A stretch of DNA of 64,000 nucleotides from Petrolisthes cinctipes (GCA_033782935.1 JAWQEG010001431.1:1-64000); one strand, 5' to 3'. Shown: positions 22,981 through 35,790, counted from the first letter of the stretch. A program made the numbers and translations. Notes: generated by a model not told the origin, from the sequence alone.

Positions 22981-23141
22981 TTAAGGGGGAAGTTTTGTGT
23001 TAGTAAATCTGGAGCAACTGAATCCTCCTAACTATTCCAATCAACAGAACACCATTATTTATGTTAACTTGGGCCTGTTTCCTGACATACTTTGGAGGAA
23101 TCAAGGCACTCCAACGTACCAAAAGGGAATTACCACCTTAA
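22981..23141. mobile_element. TTAA fold-back element, family 1, just upstream of exon 7
   Basis: TTAAGGGGGAAGTTTTGTG opens and ACCACCTTAA closes the copy. Its near end is 40 nt from the exon-7 acceptor on the transcript, so the folded element would sit beside the branch-point region. Confidence 0.85.
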
Positions 23142-23665
23142 ATGAAATGAAATATTGTACTCTTCATTGAACAACAGTGACTTATAATACTGCATATCAG
23201 AAAAATATAAGTACTGTAGTAATATAGCATTAAATATTATTATAATTACCTTCTATTGTATTTTAATATAGAGTACTGTATGATATTTATTTATATTAAT
23301 TATTTTGTTGAGTCAAATCAAGAGCATGTGCTTCAAAATTATCTATTGTGATATTTTCTTACCTGCTTTCTTTCTTCCAACTTACAGTATCTGAGTGTAT
23401 GTGTGTGTGTGTGTTTGTGTGAATGAACTGAGGAGGAAGAATGAAGATTACACTAGGCCTATATGACTCTGTGACACGAGGGAAATTAATGAAAACAGAA
23501 GGAAAGGAAGGTCAGTCAAAGAATTGATTGAAACGGTGAGGCTTGAGGGGTCCAAACCAGTGTATGTACGGTATATGACAAGCAAAAAAACAAAAAGTAA
23601 AATAAACAGAAGGAAAAATAGAGGGACAGTCGAAGAATTGAAACGGTGAGGCTGGAGTCTGAAGT

Positions 23666-24003
<338 letters not shown>

Positions 24004-24012
24004 TTGACTTAC

Positions 24013-24125
24013 TCTGAAGCTTGTGGGAAGGTCATGCTCACAAAGCTTGGTGAGAGAGTCTCGGTATACATCTCACACCCGGTGCCACACAGGTAGTCAT
24101 TCTGCCAGGCCTGGGTGTCTGGGGA
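24013..24125 (-). CDS. slo: slo exon 6b: RCK1 alternative exon, copy 2 of 2 (insect-like form)
   Basis: The exon is 113 nt, phase 0 to 2, with a strong pyrimidine-rich acceptor (ccctgccctgccag) and donor gtaagt. It encodes SPDTQAWQNDYLCGTGCEMY then TETLSPSFVSMTFPQAS plus a split Glu codon (GA + A). The E535 equivalent is kept. A CA repeat of about 340 nt starts only some 12 nt after the donor in the transcript. Because 113 is not divisible by three, 6a and 6b cannot both be included in frame. Confidence 0.95.
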
Positions 24126-24217
24126 CTGGCAGGGCAGGGGGGGCAGGGCAGCACAAAGGGGAAGAGAGAAGGCAATTCGGATACACTCGCTAAACCAATG
24201 CAACAACACACGTCAAC

Positions 24218-24440
24218 CCTGACATGCTTGGATTAGATTACACTTCTTATCTGCTGGACTAATACTGTACCAACATATTGTTCTATACCTGTAACAAAGT
24301 TTGATAAGTCAACACGACATGCTATCAATGTTTGACATGCTTGGATTAGATTACATATCACATTATCTGGACTGTACTATCAACATATTGTACCTGTAAC
24401 AAATTTTAATAAGTAAACACAATATGCTATGAATTTCTGA
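24218..24440. repeat. tandem duplication, unit of about 115 bp
   Basis: Two copies of a block starting tgacatgcttggattagatt and containing caacatattgt..tacctgtaacaaa. They lie upstream of ex6b in the transcript. Confidence 0.8.
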
Positions 24441-24915
24441 CATGTCTCTATTGTCTTAATTAAAGTCAATATATCCCCGGCTAAAATACAAGTAATATTT
24501 TTTGGTCAGATAAAGCACTGTACTCTAGAATCCAGACATGCTTAATAGATGCAATTAGATTAATGTCCAAATATAAATACTGTGAAGAGGAGTGGATGGG
24601 ACAAGTTCCATAAACAATGCAATAAGGTTTCACTGTGTTCAGTTCAGTTCTGTAATAATATACATACATACTGTATCACACAAACAATCTTGTAAGTTTA
24701 GTTGAGGGACTTAATAACAACCCTCAAAAACTCACTGTCTGTAGTCATTCCCTGAGACAAACCTTATAATAATAATATACAGTAACATTATGGGATTCTT
24801 TGTATTAGTAAAACCAGAGCACATGTTGTGTCCTGAATAACACAGGATAAATACCAGTTAGAAGGTTCACTGAGGTGTAAGATATTAGTCAACACCTCTG
24901 ACCATAAAGAATATT

Positions 24916-25112
24916 ATGGTGGTTGTTTATTGTGGACAAACTGGAGAGCTATGGATTCCTTTACATTCTACCAGGGAATAGACCATAATAATACCTGAGT
25001 ACAGTACAGTACAGTATACAGTAAGCTGAGTAGGAGATATATTTCGTATATGTACTGTGGTTTGGTGTAATCAATAGCTCTCCATTTCACCAATAACTGA
25101 TGACCCCCTCAG
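24916..25112. mobile_element. TTAA-type fold-back relic with ACAGT expansion in its loop
   Basis: The outer arms are attgtggacaaactggagagc and gctctccatttcacca. The loop has grown by an acagtacagtacagt run. It lies between ex6a and ex6b. Confidence 0.6.
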
Positions 25113-25419
25113 AGGGTTTCTTCATATCCAAAATGATGCCAGTGTAAAAATAAACCACAAATGAAAACCGCAAGCATTGGAGGATCTGCCCCTTAAGCAG
25201 GCATCACATTACATACTAACTTTTCCTTTGCTTTCTAGTTTTATTTTTAAATTCTAGATTCCTGTCTTGCAGCTTGTTATCAAGGGTTCATAAAACAACC
25301 CCAACCCTGGATGAGGCAAATCTGACTTAAAGATATAAGATGGAAGATGGAGAACGAAGGAAAAATGTGTTGTTGTGATGAACGCTTCAAAAGGGTTCAG
25401 TTATTTATCCCAAACTTAC

Positions 25420-25532
25420 GCAGAAGTCTCACAGAAAGTGAGGTCGACAAAGGCTGGACTAAGAGTCTCGGTGTACATCTCCATACCAGACCCTTGTTGA
25501 TAATGATCTTGCCAAGGTAACATGTCTGCACA
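25420..25532 (-). CDS. slo: slo exon 6a: RCK1 alternative exon, copy 1 of 2
   Basis: The exon is 113 nt, phase 0 to 2. The acceptor chosen is gggttatcag, which keeps phase with ex5; a second AG 7 nt further on (tgtgcag) would break frame. The donor is gtaagt. It encodes CADMLPWQDHYQQGSGMEMY then TETLSPAFVDLTFCETS plus a split codon (GC + A, Ala). The Glu of MEMY matches Slo1 E535, a Ca2+ ligand in RCK1. It shares about 20 of 37 residues with ex6b. The first cysteine and the CETS end are unlike the usual insect sequence, so this is the more unusual copy. Confidence 0.9.
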
Positions 25533-26215
25533 CTGATAACCCATCACATTAATTCATTAAACTTTATATTTTGTTGGAAAACTGAGAGAGGCTTACACAA
25601 CACTTAAGTGTTTCCACATTTAAAGTAATGATGAGCCCTCTCATTAACAAAAGCTGTATGTGTGCTAAACTCTCAGAGTTATTATCCTTTCAGTCATAGA
25701 ATAAAGAGAAGTTGAGATGAGGATCAATGGTGAGCCTTCCTTTGTACAGTATGTTGATGCCATCATTGAAAGTCAAACCTTCAGGAATAACCTTTACGTT
25801 ATCTTCCTCATTCAGCTGTTATGCAACTAACCATCATCTCCAAAATTTTACTTCTTCCCAACAACTCTCAAATACTAAACAAGAGTTGTTGCTGTTGAAG
25901 TTCCTCAAGCTGTCTGACTGAGGAGCCCCGACTAAACTAGAGTTATATATTATAAGCTTCTAAAAATGCATTTGTATCACCCTCCTAAGAAAAAAATAAA
26001 ATAAATAAATAAATCATAAACATTGATAACTAACTGGACAATATATAGTAATATATATAAAATGCTAAATTGAAAATCAATCAGTAGGCATATAAATATA
26101 CTCGTACAATACATACACATATATATATATATATATATATATAATAAAACTGAATCTGAAGCTGAATGATCCATTGGAAATTAGAATGAGAATGCAATAC
26201 ACTGTGATGACTCAC

Positions 26216-26371
26216 GGTCTTGTAAGATCTCATGGCAAAGAGGTTGGCCATCATAGTAGAGAAGCCGGGAGCAAGGCAGGACTGTGCGATGAAACCCAGT
26301 TTGAGCTCGGCAAGGCAGATGACATCATCACCGCGCTTCCAGTCCCAGGAGGGGATGTTGAGCAGGTAGGC
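26216..26371 (-). CDS. slo: slo exon 5: RCK1 ([17 protein letters not shown])
   Basis: The exon is 156 nt, phase 0 to 0 (52 codons), with acceptor gtattccag and donor gtgagt. It encodes [20 protein letters not shown] then [20 protein letters not shown] and [12 protein letters not shown]. The AMRS motif holds the equivalents of M513 and R514 of mammalian Slo1, which shape the RCK1 Ca2+ site. The exon lies upstream of the alternative pair ex6a/ex6b, both of which start in phase 0 and so join cleanly after the final Thr codon. Confidence 0.97.
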
Positions 26372-26617
26372 CTGGAATACAATAATTTAATGACAGTCTT
26401 AAAATATTCACAATTCAATAATGCAGAAACTAGTACTGTACAGTATTAGCACAGTACAGTACTGTACAAAGAAATTAACCATTAATATGGGGTAAACTAA
26501 CTCCACCCTTGATGTGATGCTATATGAGCTGAATGATAGAACATTTAGTACTAAGACAGTACTGTACCTATATAAGGACAGTACCTGGACTAATATAATG
26601 TGTGAATCAGTACTAAC

Positions 26618-26770
26618 CTTGTTGTGGTACTGCATGAGCTGAATAATGACCCGGATGTCATCAGAATAGTTCTTGATGGAGATGACACGCATGATGTTTG
26701 CCGCGTCCTCTGCGTCCGGGTCTTGGCAGTACTTGTTGGCCAGTACAAGGCAAGCGTCTGCCTCGTGTAC
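26618..26770 (-). CDS. slo: slo exon 4: RCK1 core ([14 protein letters not shown])
   Basis: The exon is 153 nt, phase 0 to 0 (51 codons), with acceptor gactccag and donor gttagt. It encodes [20 protein letters not shown] then [20 protein letters not shown] and [11 protein letters not shown]. This is one of the most conserved RCK1 segments in Slo channels. No alternative copy is seen. It is separated from ex5 by the shortest intron in the locus (246 bp), which holds an ACAGT/ACTGT-rich stretch near 26438-26468. Confidence 0.97.
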
Positions 26771-28260
26771 CTGGAGTCACACACACGGCCCACCCAGGGA
26801 ACACACAGTTTAATGGCTGATGGGTTAACTAAGGTACTTCTGGATATATTCAGTGTGTAGTGCCAAAAATAGATATAAGTATGGACTGATGAACTGCATA
26901 TTGGATGTGTAGGGATATTTTTCTTTTCTAAATTTAACCTGCTTGGAATAATGGGTGGGAGATGTAAAGTTTGAAGATGGCAAGGGAAACCCAATTACTT
27001 CTATTACTAAACAGTGCTGCATAATACAAAACTACAGATTTTTTTTCTTTTCTAAAACCTGCTTAGAAGTAAGAAAGGGATATGAGTGAGTATTATCTTG
27101 GCAACACACCACTTACAAACTCACAAGAAGTAACCTTACATGTGCAATATTTCACTATATCACGAGTGCTTTAGCTGAGACTGTTTCAGGTAATTCAGTA
27201 TTGTAATATGAAATGTGTATAATATATGCAACAAGACAAGTACAGTATTGAGACATTGCAAGTATTTAATCAGCTACTGCCACACAGGACTAACTAAAGT
27301 GAAAGCTGCATTAGGATGATATGGACCAAACAAAGTTAATTTACAAACATACCAGATCAAAGATACTTATTATAATTATTTTTTTTTACATATGAAAAAA
27401 ACTGCTTGCCACTTCCAGTAAAAAAAAAAAAAAAAGAAGAACGAAAAAACGAAAAAACCTTCTTTCATGTTATGGGGGAAAAGTTTCTTAACTCTGTGAT
27501 AATATATATATACTCAATAGAAAACAAATTAGGTAGGTAGGTATGTCAGTGAATACGGAAAATTAGACATTAACCATTCTTACGTATTTCTCTTGGGATG
27601 TGGGGGTAGAGAGTGGGGGGGTTATAGATAAAGTTTCCTAGTATCCTACATCATTAGATTATAGGTGCGTCAAGTTAATTATAAGACAGGAGGCATGCCA
27701 TTCATCCATCAGTGTTGGACCCACGGCAAGACATCAGGCAGTGTGTGTATGTATGTCATGCGGAGGAGGAGGAGGAGGAGAAGGAGATGGAACATAAAAC
27801 AATAATACCATGCAATGATAAAGATTCTACTTAACATTCAACAACAAGTGAATCTTATCAATACATTTGCTCAGGGATTGTTATTGAAGCAATCATCAAT
27901 TTCCACGATGCAACATTCCACCGTGCAACAAGACATCATCATCATTCTACCTTAGTTACTATTAGTTATGACCATGCAAAGGGAGACATTAATTAGCACA
28001 ATGCAATAACAAACTAACTAATTCAGAATCATCATCATGCAAGGGATAATGGAGGAAGAGAGAGAGAAATATAGAGAGAACAAGAGAGATTGGGGCAAGG
28101 GATGGAGAGAAAGGTGATGAAATAATAGTATAGCATTCTCTGCCCACTTACCTACCCAGCTGACCCCCTGTTAGAGTCGTCACCTGTCCGTAGTAGCTAT
28201 AGTAATACCTGCTCTATTGACGTATGCACCTACTACAGTCTATTTTTCTCACAGACACAC
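26771..28260. other. long intron 3c-4, part next to exon 4
   Basis: It holds an A run (27420-27436), (GGA)n at 27762-27781 and GA-rich sequence near 28056-28110. No exon-like segment. Confidence 0.5.
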
Positions 28261-28388
28261 GGTAAATATCATACACCGCTGATAACGACACGTAGAGGCT
28301 GATCGACTAGCTGTGATTGGCTGAAGGTTAACGACATAACTTCAGCAAATCACACGTCGCCCACTGCTATCGGCTTGGATTATTTACA
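28261..28388. mobile_element. CCAAT-bearing hairpin element, copy 2
   Basis: ggtaaatatc faces attatttac. The arms carry cgctgataacg and tgctatcggc, and GATTGG occurs in the left arm (tgtgattggctgaagg). Confidence 0.6.
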
Positions 28389-28897
28389 ATGAGTTGGAGA
28401 AAAAATAACTCTAGTAACGGTCTGTCTCTGGGCAATGTGTGAGGAAAGTCAGGGTCTGGGAATGACCAAGACCACTACAATAAATGACTCCACAGAATTA
28501 TTCAAGTACAAATAGAGTTATCATGTAAGGCATCCACATATGTTGAGTGATGGTAATGGCTGATACAATGACCACACAGAAATATTAAAATACCATTGAG
28601 TTATCATCTATTATTCATCCGGTCACATGGGGCTGGGTGGGTGATGATGCCAATGACTGGTGTGACAGCTCCTTAAGAGTTTAGGAGAGTGTTCCATGAT
28701 AACAGGAAAGTGTCTGTGTCATTGTGCGACCTCTGACTCCTCACACACACACATGGCCCTATACAGTAGGAGTGAGAGGAGAGAATCAATATATCTCCTT
28801 CTCCTTCCTTCAGACTCCTTCGTGGTGCTGATGGACTAGACTATCATCATCTCCAGATACTTACGCACTTCTCTGAGCTACAGTATGTCTCATTGTA

Positions 28898-29057
28898 TTA
28901 AGGGGGTTAAGATGCTGCAAGCCAACAAACTGGAGTCTACCAATTCCTCCAAGATGTACCATATGACAAGATTGCCTGCAGTGAGGTCATCTGTTGTCTG
29001 GTACAGTTTGGAGGAATCTGCAGCCTCCAGTTTGCCAACAACATCTCACCTCCTTAA
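28898..29057. mobile_element. TTAA fold-back element, family 2
   Basis: TTAAGGGGGTTAAGATG opens and CACCTCCTTAA closes the copy. The arms hold ccaacaaactggagtctacc and ctgcagcctccagtttgcc. Confidence 0.8.
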
Positions 29058-30991
29058 ATCATTCCACTTGCAGTCATTATACTATACTTCCTAATGAAAC
29101 CCCTTAGTTTACTCAATACGGGACAATGTTTGATCACTAAGTCTGTACTTTAATTATGAACTAAACAGAAGCTACTTTATATTTCTGTAATTTGTAACTG
29201 GAGAAGAATTTATTTATAATTACAGCTACTGTATTCTGAAAGCTGGCAAAACTATATTATATCCTCGCCTTTTATTTGTTCCATATTCAAGGTCAGAGGT
29301 TAAAGACATTACTATTGATTTATATAATGAGCCTCCTCTCACAGCTAAACTGCTACCCTCAGCACTTCACCGCTAAACAAGCAGTCAACTCATTACAGTA
29401 CTTCTCACTTAGTCAGGCATATTTTAACCATGTTTCACCTCAAAAATCACAGTTTATCTTGAAACTCTAAAGTATTCTCATTAACTTGATAAGAAAATGA
29501 TATTACTGTACTTTGCTAAAATAATAATGTATGTCTACCATCTATATAAAGTACCATACCAAACAAATGAAGACCATGGCAACTGTTGGCGACAATAAAT
29601 TATAAATGGTATTAATATGCTACTTTGAAAAAATTATATCTCAGAAAACCAAGTCAGGTAAATTACTGTCAGGTAAAATTTCCATCAATCAAAAATCATC
29701 TATGAATCTCTTTGAAATTTAATGTGAAATTGCCATATAAACATTACTAGACAACTAACATCAAAATAATTCCACTTAAGTTTATCCTATTTTAACTGTG
29801 ATTGGGTGAGACATGTATTCTATGTATACGGTATAATTATGCACCTTTGGCCTGTCTAATAATAATAATAATAATACACCTACGGACATTTAATAATAAA
29901 CTCATGATAGAGCGGAGGAGAGACAGAGGGGCAGAGTAACAAGGAGCAAAATGTTGTTAGTAGGAGACGAGAATAGAGCACAACGTGGCATCTCAGACAC
30001 CGATAGCCTTTACGAAGCAACATAGTCTGCATCAAGCTCAGTTGTTCTTCGATTTCTTAAGAGATAATACAATGATGGTGGTGGTGGGGGGGAATGGGGG
30101 AGAGATGGAGGGAAATATTAAGGGGGGCATGGGGGCTGGGTCGGCAGTAGGTATTGAACAACAGTAAAGTAACAATTAAGTAGCCTAAGGTTGCATTTAT
30201 ATAGTACAGTAGTTAGCCTCTGGGGGTTGATAAAAGATGATGATGATATTGATGATGATGATGGTGATGATAAACAGCTGCTACAATTTATTTACAGGAC
30301 AGTCAAGGGGGATGAAGTCTGTTGTATCGTCCCGGGGATTAACAATCAATAAATTATAGGGTCTACTCTGTGAGATATGAAACACCTCTGCTGCACACTG
30401 TGTATTCATAGGTATTCAGATGATTCTCAGAGATCTCTTGTGCTTTGATTGTAAACACTTGAAAATGCCTCATCAACTTGGTATAGTACAGTAATCCATT
30501 TATGGAATATTACACCAACAGGTGGAAATGGAGGCGGTTCTTTTCTCTTTACTGTGATTTTAATATGATAGTTGATACAGTTCTGTTACTGCAATAGAAC
30601 TTTTCAAACACAAGAACATTGGATGATAATATAAGAATGTCTGTGAACTTCCACAAGAGAAACAAGAACCAATGGATGCCTAATGAATGCCACATGATGC
30701 CAGATGTAAACATACGGAGCAACAATATTGAGGTACAGTACTGTACAACCAACACACCCATGCGCTGGGAGACACTGCTTATTTAACCAACCACACACAA
30801 CAACAATAAATACACCTTGCGACGCCGTGTGGCACTAGTAATAAGTAAATGTTAAAATACACCTTATGCTCAATTCAAGACTTAACTTTCATACTAATTC
30901 ATGTATTGTATTATTAGGTTCAGTGATCAGTTGTATGTACAAGTTATGTACTGGACACATCTGACCAAACACCATCATAAAGTACAGTAGG
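29058..30991. other. long intron 3c-4, middle part
   Basis: It contains (TAA)n at 29860-29875, G-rich (GGT)n-like sequence at 30073-30130 and (GAT)n at 30236-30270. No gene recognised. Confidence 0.5.
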
Positions 30992-31163
30992 TTAAGGACA
31001 TAAGATGTTGTTGATATAATAGTGGCTACTGTTTCCTTCAAAGTGTGTTTCATAACAGACCAACACTAGAGCACAGAATGATACCAAGACAGTCTGTTAG
31101 ATGGCACAGTTTGAAGGAATCATTTGCCTTCAATTAATTCACTCACATCTTATTCCCTTTAGT
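30992..31163. mobile_element. TTAA-type fold-back element, diverged
   Basis: TTAAGGACATAAGATGTTG faces catcttattcccttta. The inner arms are ctgtttccttcaaagtgtg and cacagtttgaaggaatcat. Confidence 0.65.
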
Positions 31164-31537
31164 TTAACCTTGAAGTGAGCAGTAAGGTTCCTTTACATTC
31201 ACGTGCCCTCGCTGGAGTAATCACAAACCATGAATGAATGAATGTATGAATGAATGTGAGTGTCCTTCACAACTGACTAACTATGGATTTTAGTGTGTTC
31301 TTTTCCCAGCTGACAGTACATGACCACAGCAGATTGTGTACAGGCTAAGGCTGTTATTATTAAACTATATCTTCGAGGAAAAGGCTCTTTGTTGCTCAAT
31401 TCATAGTACAGTATTTTTCAATACAAAATTAGAAGAGAAAAGCTTTTTCCTCAAATAAGTTTAATAATACGACCCTGAATGTGATTGGCCAATATTAGCC
31501 ACTTAGAGTTATCAGTCCTACCTCATCCAATGACACA

Positions 31538-31818
31538 TGTGGACCCTTTATATAACAATATATAAATACTTGTATCTACTTGTATCCACCACTTCATTTT
31601 ATATTCACTCCCTCACTGAAGACCACCAAATGTTTTCCTAGGCTTATGGCTTTCATTACCCATCATTTCATTTTACATTCATTTCCTCATTGAAGATTAT
31701 AAAATGTTATCCCAGGTTGTTAACTATCTGTTACCATATAGGCTAAGTAATCTACTGGGTCTTTATTAAATGACAATTGTTAGGTACAGGAGTGTACAGT
31801 AATGTCAAGGGTCTGCTG
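31538..31818. mobile_element. Tigger-like element (TA-1 family) with internal duplication
   Basis: The ends are gtggaccctttatataac and tcaagggtctgctg. A block of about 75 bp (cacttcattttatattcactccc and what follows) is present twice in tandem. Confidence 0.65.
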
Positions 31819-33265
31819 AATCTGCTGTGGATATTTACCACCAGTTACAGAGAACCAATCTATAGTTACATACAGCTGGGAACACACACACACACACACA
31901 TATACTGGGCTGAATACCAGAAAATGACATTGGTTATCCATTGAATTTTCTTGTACTTGGCCTCTCATCTACCTGGCTGTATGCTTACACTCCGGCAGAC
32001 TGGCAAGGTGGTAACTACTGTACTCAGCAATTGTTGGGAACCAGAGTTGTGTCTTACGGAGGAGACTAATTACTTGGTGGATATAATATTGAATGACACT
32101 ATATATACATGTACTGTATGTGTGTAATAGATGATAAGTCACCCATATCTTATCATAATTTTATAGTGAGGTGCTAGTCTCTATCAACAAATTTTGCATG
32201 TGTTATCTTTGCATATTTTGAGTAGCGGTATCAATGAACAATCTGGTATCTGAAATTACAGTACTGTATAAATGATGTGAATGTGTGTAGAATACTGTAT
32301 TCCATTTCATTACAAAAATGTGTATTTCATGTTCTGAGGGAAAAATAAGTACCGAGTATTAATGTTCTATGATGGGTATTTTGTGTTTGAGTGTCTGAGT
32401 AAAGATAGAATAAACAGAACCATCCCAAGACACACACCCTGGTCACCCGAACCTCAGAGGCAATGCTCAACAGGTAATAATAATAATAATATACAGTGAC
32501 AATGAACCTGCTTCAGTATACATATATATATATATATCTTGAAATTGTCTTTACACTGACGGCTGCCATCACCTTCCATGATATAAACTACAAAATTACT
32601 AAAGAAAATAATGACAGTAAAGGAAATATCCCTTTTCTCAATCATGCAAAAAACACAAAAGTTATTCAGATTTTTCCTTTTCTTAAATCTTATTCTGGCC
32701 CAAAAATAAATTTATCTTACTGTAATATAACTCAGTAAGATGCAGAACATTGAAGAAAAATGTTACTGCTATTGAAATTTGTAACTAATGTACGGTAAAT
32801 TGGAAAAGTAAATATACCGTAATACATAATATTCCACATACAGTACTGTAGTCAAATCTAGTTCATCATTAACAAAAATACAGTACAATAATATAAACTA
32901 CACAAATACACAAAAACAAAAAACAAGCTTGCTCTCGATTTATACTTTGAGTAAACATTTCCATCGATGAGACTCAGGATTTAATTAAGGACTGAATGTA
33001 GGATAAACTGTCAGGTAGGTGATGGCAGGATGATGATACAGTGTTGTTTATAAGGACAGTGGGACAACAGCACCTCTCATCCCAAGGGTCACACAGAGGT
33101 GGTACATCTCTCAACTGACGGTCGGGGAGGGGGTCGCTTTGTGGGGGTATGTGAGAGGTGTGTCGTGTCATGGCAACTTCAACCAGAGAGTAATCCTTTG
33201 ATTAGGACATAATATTATACAAGAAAAGTCCCAAGTTAGGAGGTTGTGATGATGACTGTGAAGAC
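31819..33265. other. long intron 3c-4, further part
   Basis: It holds (CA)n at 31884-31901 (part of the TA-1 surroundings), (TA)n at 32519-32537 and a CpG-richer patch (33030-33170) with no supported exon. Confidence 0.45.
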
Positions 33266-33412
33266 CTTGATGGGACTGGTACTGTCGGTGAAGTGGAGGC
33301 TACCAATTCCTCCAAACTTTCTCACTACATAACAGCAGTTACATTGAGGGAGTTATTCCATGGAGTGGTTTGGAAGAATCGGTTCCTTTCAATTCCTCCG
33401 ACTGCATCACAA
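33266..33412. mobile_element. TTAA-type fold-back relic
   Basis: The left arm is ggtgaagtggaggctaccaa and the right arm is gtggtttggaagaatcggtt. The flanking TTAA is lost. Confidence 0.55.
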
Positions 33413-33446
33413 ACACATCAAACAGCTCATCATTACTCCTTGTGCC

Positions 33447-33568
33447 ATATGCAAGAACATCCATGGTGTTAACGATGACGTGGTCCAGGTACGACGACTC
33501 CATAAACAAACAGAGCCGTCGTACTGGTACCACACCATCGATAACACCACCAATGTTCTTGCATACAG
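33447..33568. mobile_element. PAL-4 element
   Basis: tatgcaagaacatccatggt faces accaatgttcttgcata. The inner arms hold ggtacgacgact and agccgtcgtactggtacc. Confidence 0.75.
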
Positions 33569-33650
33569 ACCATTATCTCAGGACTTTTATTGTACATGGT
33601 CCATACATAGGCTACAAACACATAAGAAGTTCCAAGGTGATCTATTTTTT

Positions 33651-33812
33651 TTTAATGGGGCAAAATACTGTCAGCAAACTGGAGACAACAGAATCCTCCA
33701 AACCGTACAATAATAAACAGACTGTGTTTGTAGAGGGAGTCTGTTTGTTTTTAGGGTGAATTTTGTAGGAATTGGAACCTCCATTTTACTCACAACATCT
33801 TATCCCCTTGAA
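33651..33812. mobile_element. TTAA-type fold-back element, degenerate
   Basis: The arms are cagcaaactggagacaaca and ggaattggaacctccatttt, with a tatccccttg end. Confidence 0.55.
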
Positions 33813-33885
33813 AGATCAAATTGATTCTTTTGTGTCTTCAATGAAATTCAAGCTACTATATTATGGCTTGTGAAACCTATTAATG

Positions 33886-34049
33886 TAATGGGAGGTTCTT
33901 TTGTGGTGAATTGGAAGGTCTCTGATTCCTCCAAACTATGCCACAAAACAGATCCCCTTATTAGTATAACATTGAGACAGTTTGTTTACTAGTATAGTTA
34001 TGAGGAAACAGTAGCCTTCTAATTTACCAACAAGAGAATCTCCCCTTAA
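33886..34049. mobile_element. TTAA fold-back element, family 2
   Basis: The right end AGAGAATCTCCCCTTAA is intact and the left end is aatgggaggttc. The arms hold gaattggaaggtctctgatt and tagccttctaatttaccaac. Confidence 0.75.
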
Positions 34050-35358
34050 GTTCCAGGATACATTTGACAACCCAAGTATATACAGTATGCCTGACCCTAA
34101 AGGTTTACATTACACACGAGACAACTCCTTCCCCACTACACAAACCCTCTCCGACTACCAGTACATTTCAGAGTAACCGTGGCGCTCCTAAACCCGCTGT
34201 ATGTTGTTTGGGGACACTGCTATACCCTCGATTAAAGGAATAAAGGACCACAAGGCTATACACATACTCCTCCACACTGACCCTCACAGACCTCTCCCTC
34301 CAACACCAGATATCTGATATTGTACTTTACATTTTACAGTACAGGATTCATTCTCGGTAGTTACAGTATTAGTATTTAATGGTGGGACTTCAGACACCAC
34401 TAATTCTGTAACATCTTTTGTGATTTTCTTTACTACAGTACAGTATGTATATCTATCTAACCACCACGAAAGGCATCACAACTTATTCCAAGCACCGGTA
34501 CAGTACTCTTCCCTCCCTCTCTCACTAATACTATTACTCCAGCCTTGTGTCAGCTTTTAATTCTGGTTCCCACAATAGTACAATACCCTTCACCACTGAC
34601 CTCATTTGTAGGACAGTTCCAACTATATTTCACCACTACACCAACCCTACTTTGTACTGTAGTGCACATTCTTGTTTACTTGGCAAGAATGCATCTGTTC
34701 AATTTTCAATGATATTAAACCCTAAATACTGTACATGTTTTAAGTAAATTAAATTTCTTGGTAAAACTGTTAACAGTTCTCATTTGACTTCCTAAAATGA
34801 CAAAGAACAAGATGTGGTAACCAGAACTTTTGGTCACAATAACAGGAAAGGCATTATAGACCTCAACAACCTACACCAATACAATTCAACATGTGACATG
34901 TTATATCTTCCAACAGTACTATAGTAGAATTACTGGTTTGTATATGGTATTAGACATCAGCTGTTTAATTAAAGGTTAACTTATTTAGTGCCTAAGCTTT
35001 GAATACTGTACAGTACTAGTATTGCTTCCATCTGACAGAAAAGTCAAGTAGAGTTAGTTTGAAAGCATTATATAAGTGGTCAGCCAATGTCTACTGAAAA
35101 ATGTTACCACTTATAAAGTATAGTAGTTACATTTTACAGACATTTGTATTTCGACTTGCTCCGACCATCCTATAGCATTAAAGTTAGAATTTTATACATA
35201 CAGTATACTGAAGTAAGTTAGAATTTTATACATACAGTATACTCTAGTAAGTTAGTAAATCACAGTGACAACAATTTACATGGGCTGTTATGACAGGTGC
35301 AAAAGTTAGTTAAGGCAGATGTATAGTAATGCAAAACCTCATTGCAGTATTATTTTGA
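34050..35358. other. long intron 3c-4, further part
   Basis: It contains a 36-bp tandem pair at 35195-35268 (gttagaattttatacatacagtatact-type) and otherwise plain AT-rich DNA. Confidence 0.5.
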
Positions 35359-35790
35359 AGTAGGATGCTTTAGGCAAATTGGAGGCTGATGATCCCTGCA
35401 AGCTGTGCCATAAAACAGACCATTTTAACAGAGGTACAGTACAGTCAGGGGACAAAGTACCAGAACAATGTTAGCAGCTTCTGACAACAACCCCAATAGT
35501 AAACACATCAGTGGTCGACAAAGTTCATAAATTATACTCAGCATAATAATAACTGGTAACTGAGTATACATCAATAAATCACAGATAATGATACGAGACA
35601 AACGTTACTCTTCCACTTATGAATTTTGTCTCCCATTGTATTGTTTACTCAAAGGGTTATTATAAGGTGTTTAAATACTATGTTCCCGGACTAAATTTAT
35701 CTGTAATATGATCTGTTTTTTTTATATGGTATAGTGTGGAGGAATCATTGGTCCCTCACCTTTCCTTATCAATATCATCCTATCTCCTTC
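35359..35790. mobile_element. TTAA-type fold-back element split by a Tc1-like insertion
   Basis: The left arm (ggcaaattggaggctgatga) and the right arm (gtatagtgtggaggaatcat) are separated by the TA-2 element. The outer ends are degenerate. Confidence 0.65.
35442..35703. mobile_element. Tc1-like TA-flanked element (TA-2 family), copy 2
   Basis: TA then CAGTCAGGGGACAAAGTACC opens it. The right end, reverse-complemented, is CAGATAAATTTAGTCCGGGA, with gtccgggaacatagta matching the left repeat, followed by TA. It lies inside an older fold-back element. Confidence 0.72.

Noticed and set aside
32974..33171. CpG-richer patch in the 12-kb intron with a 65-codon frame
   Set aside because: No paired splice sites and no resemblance to the neighbouring slo sequence.
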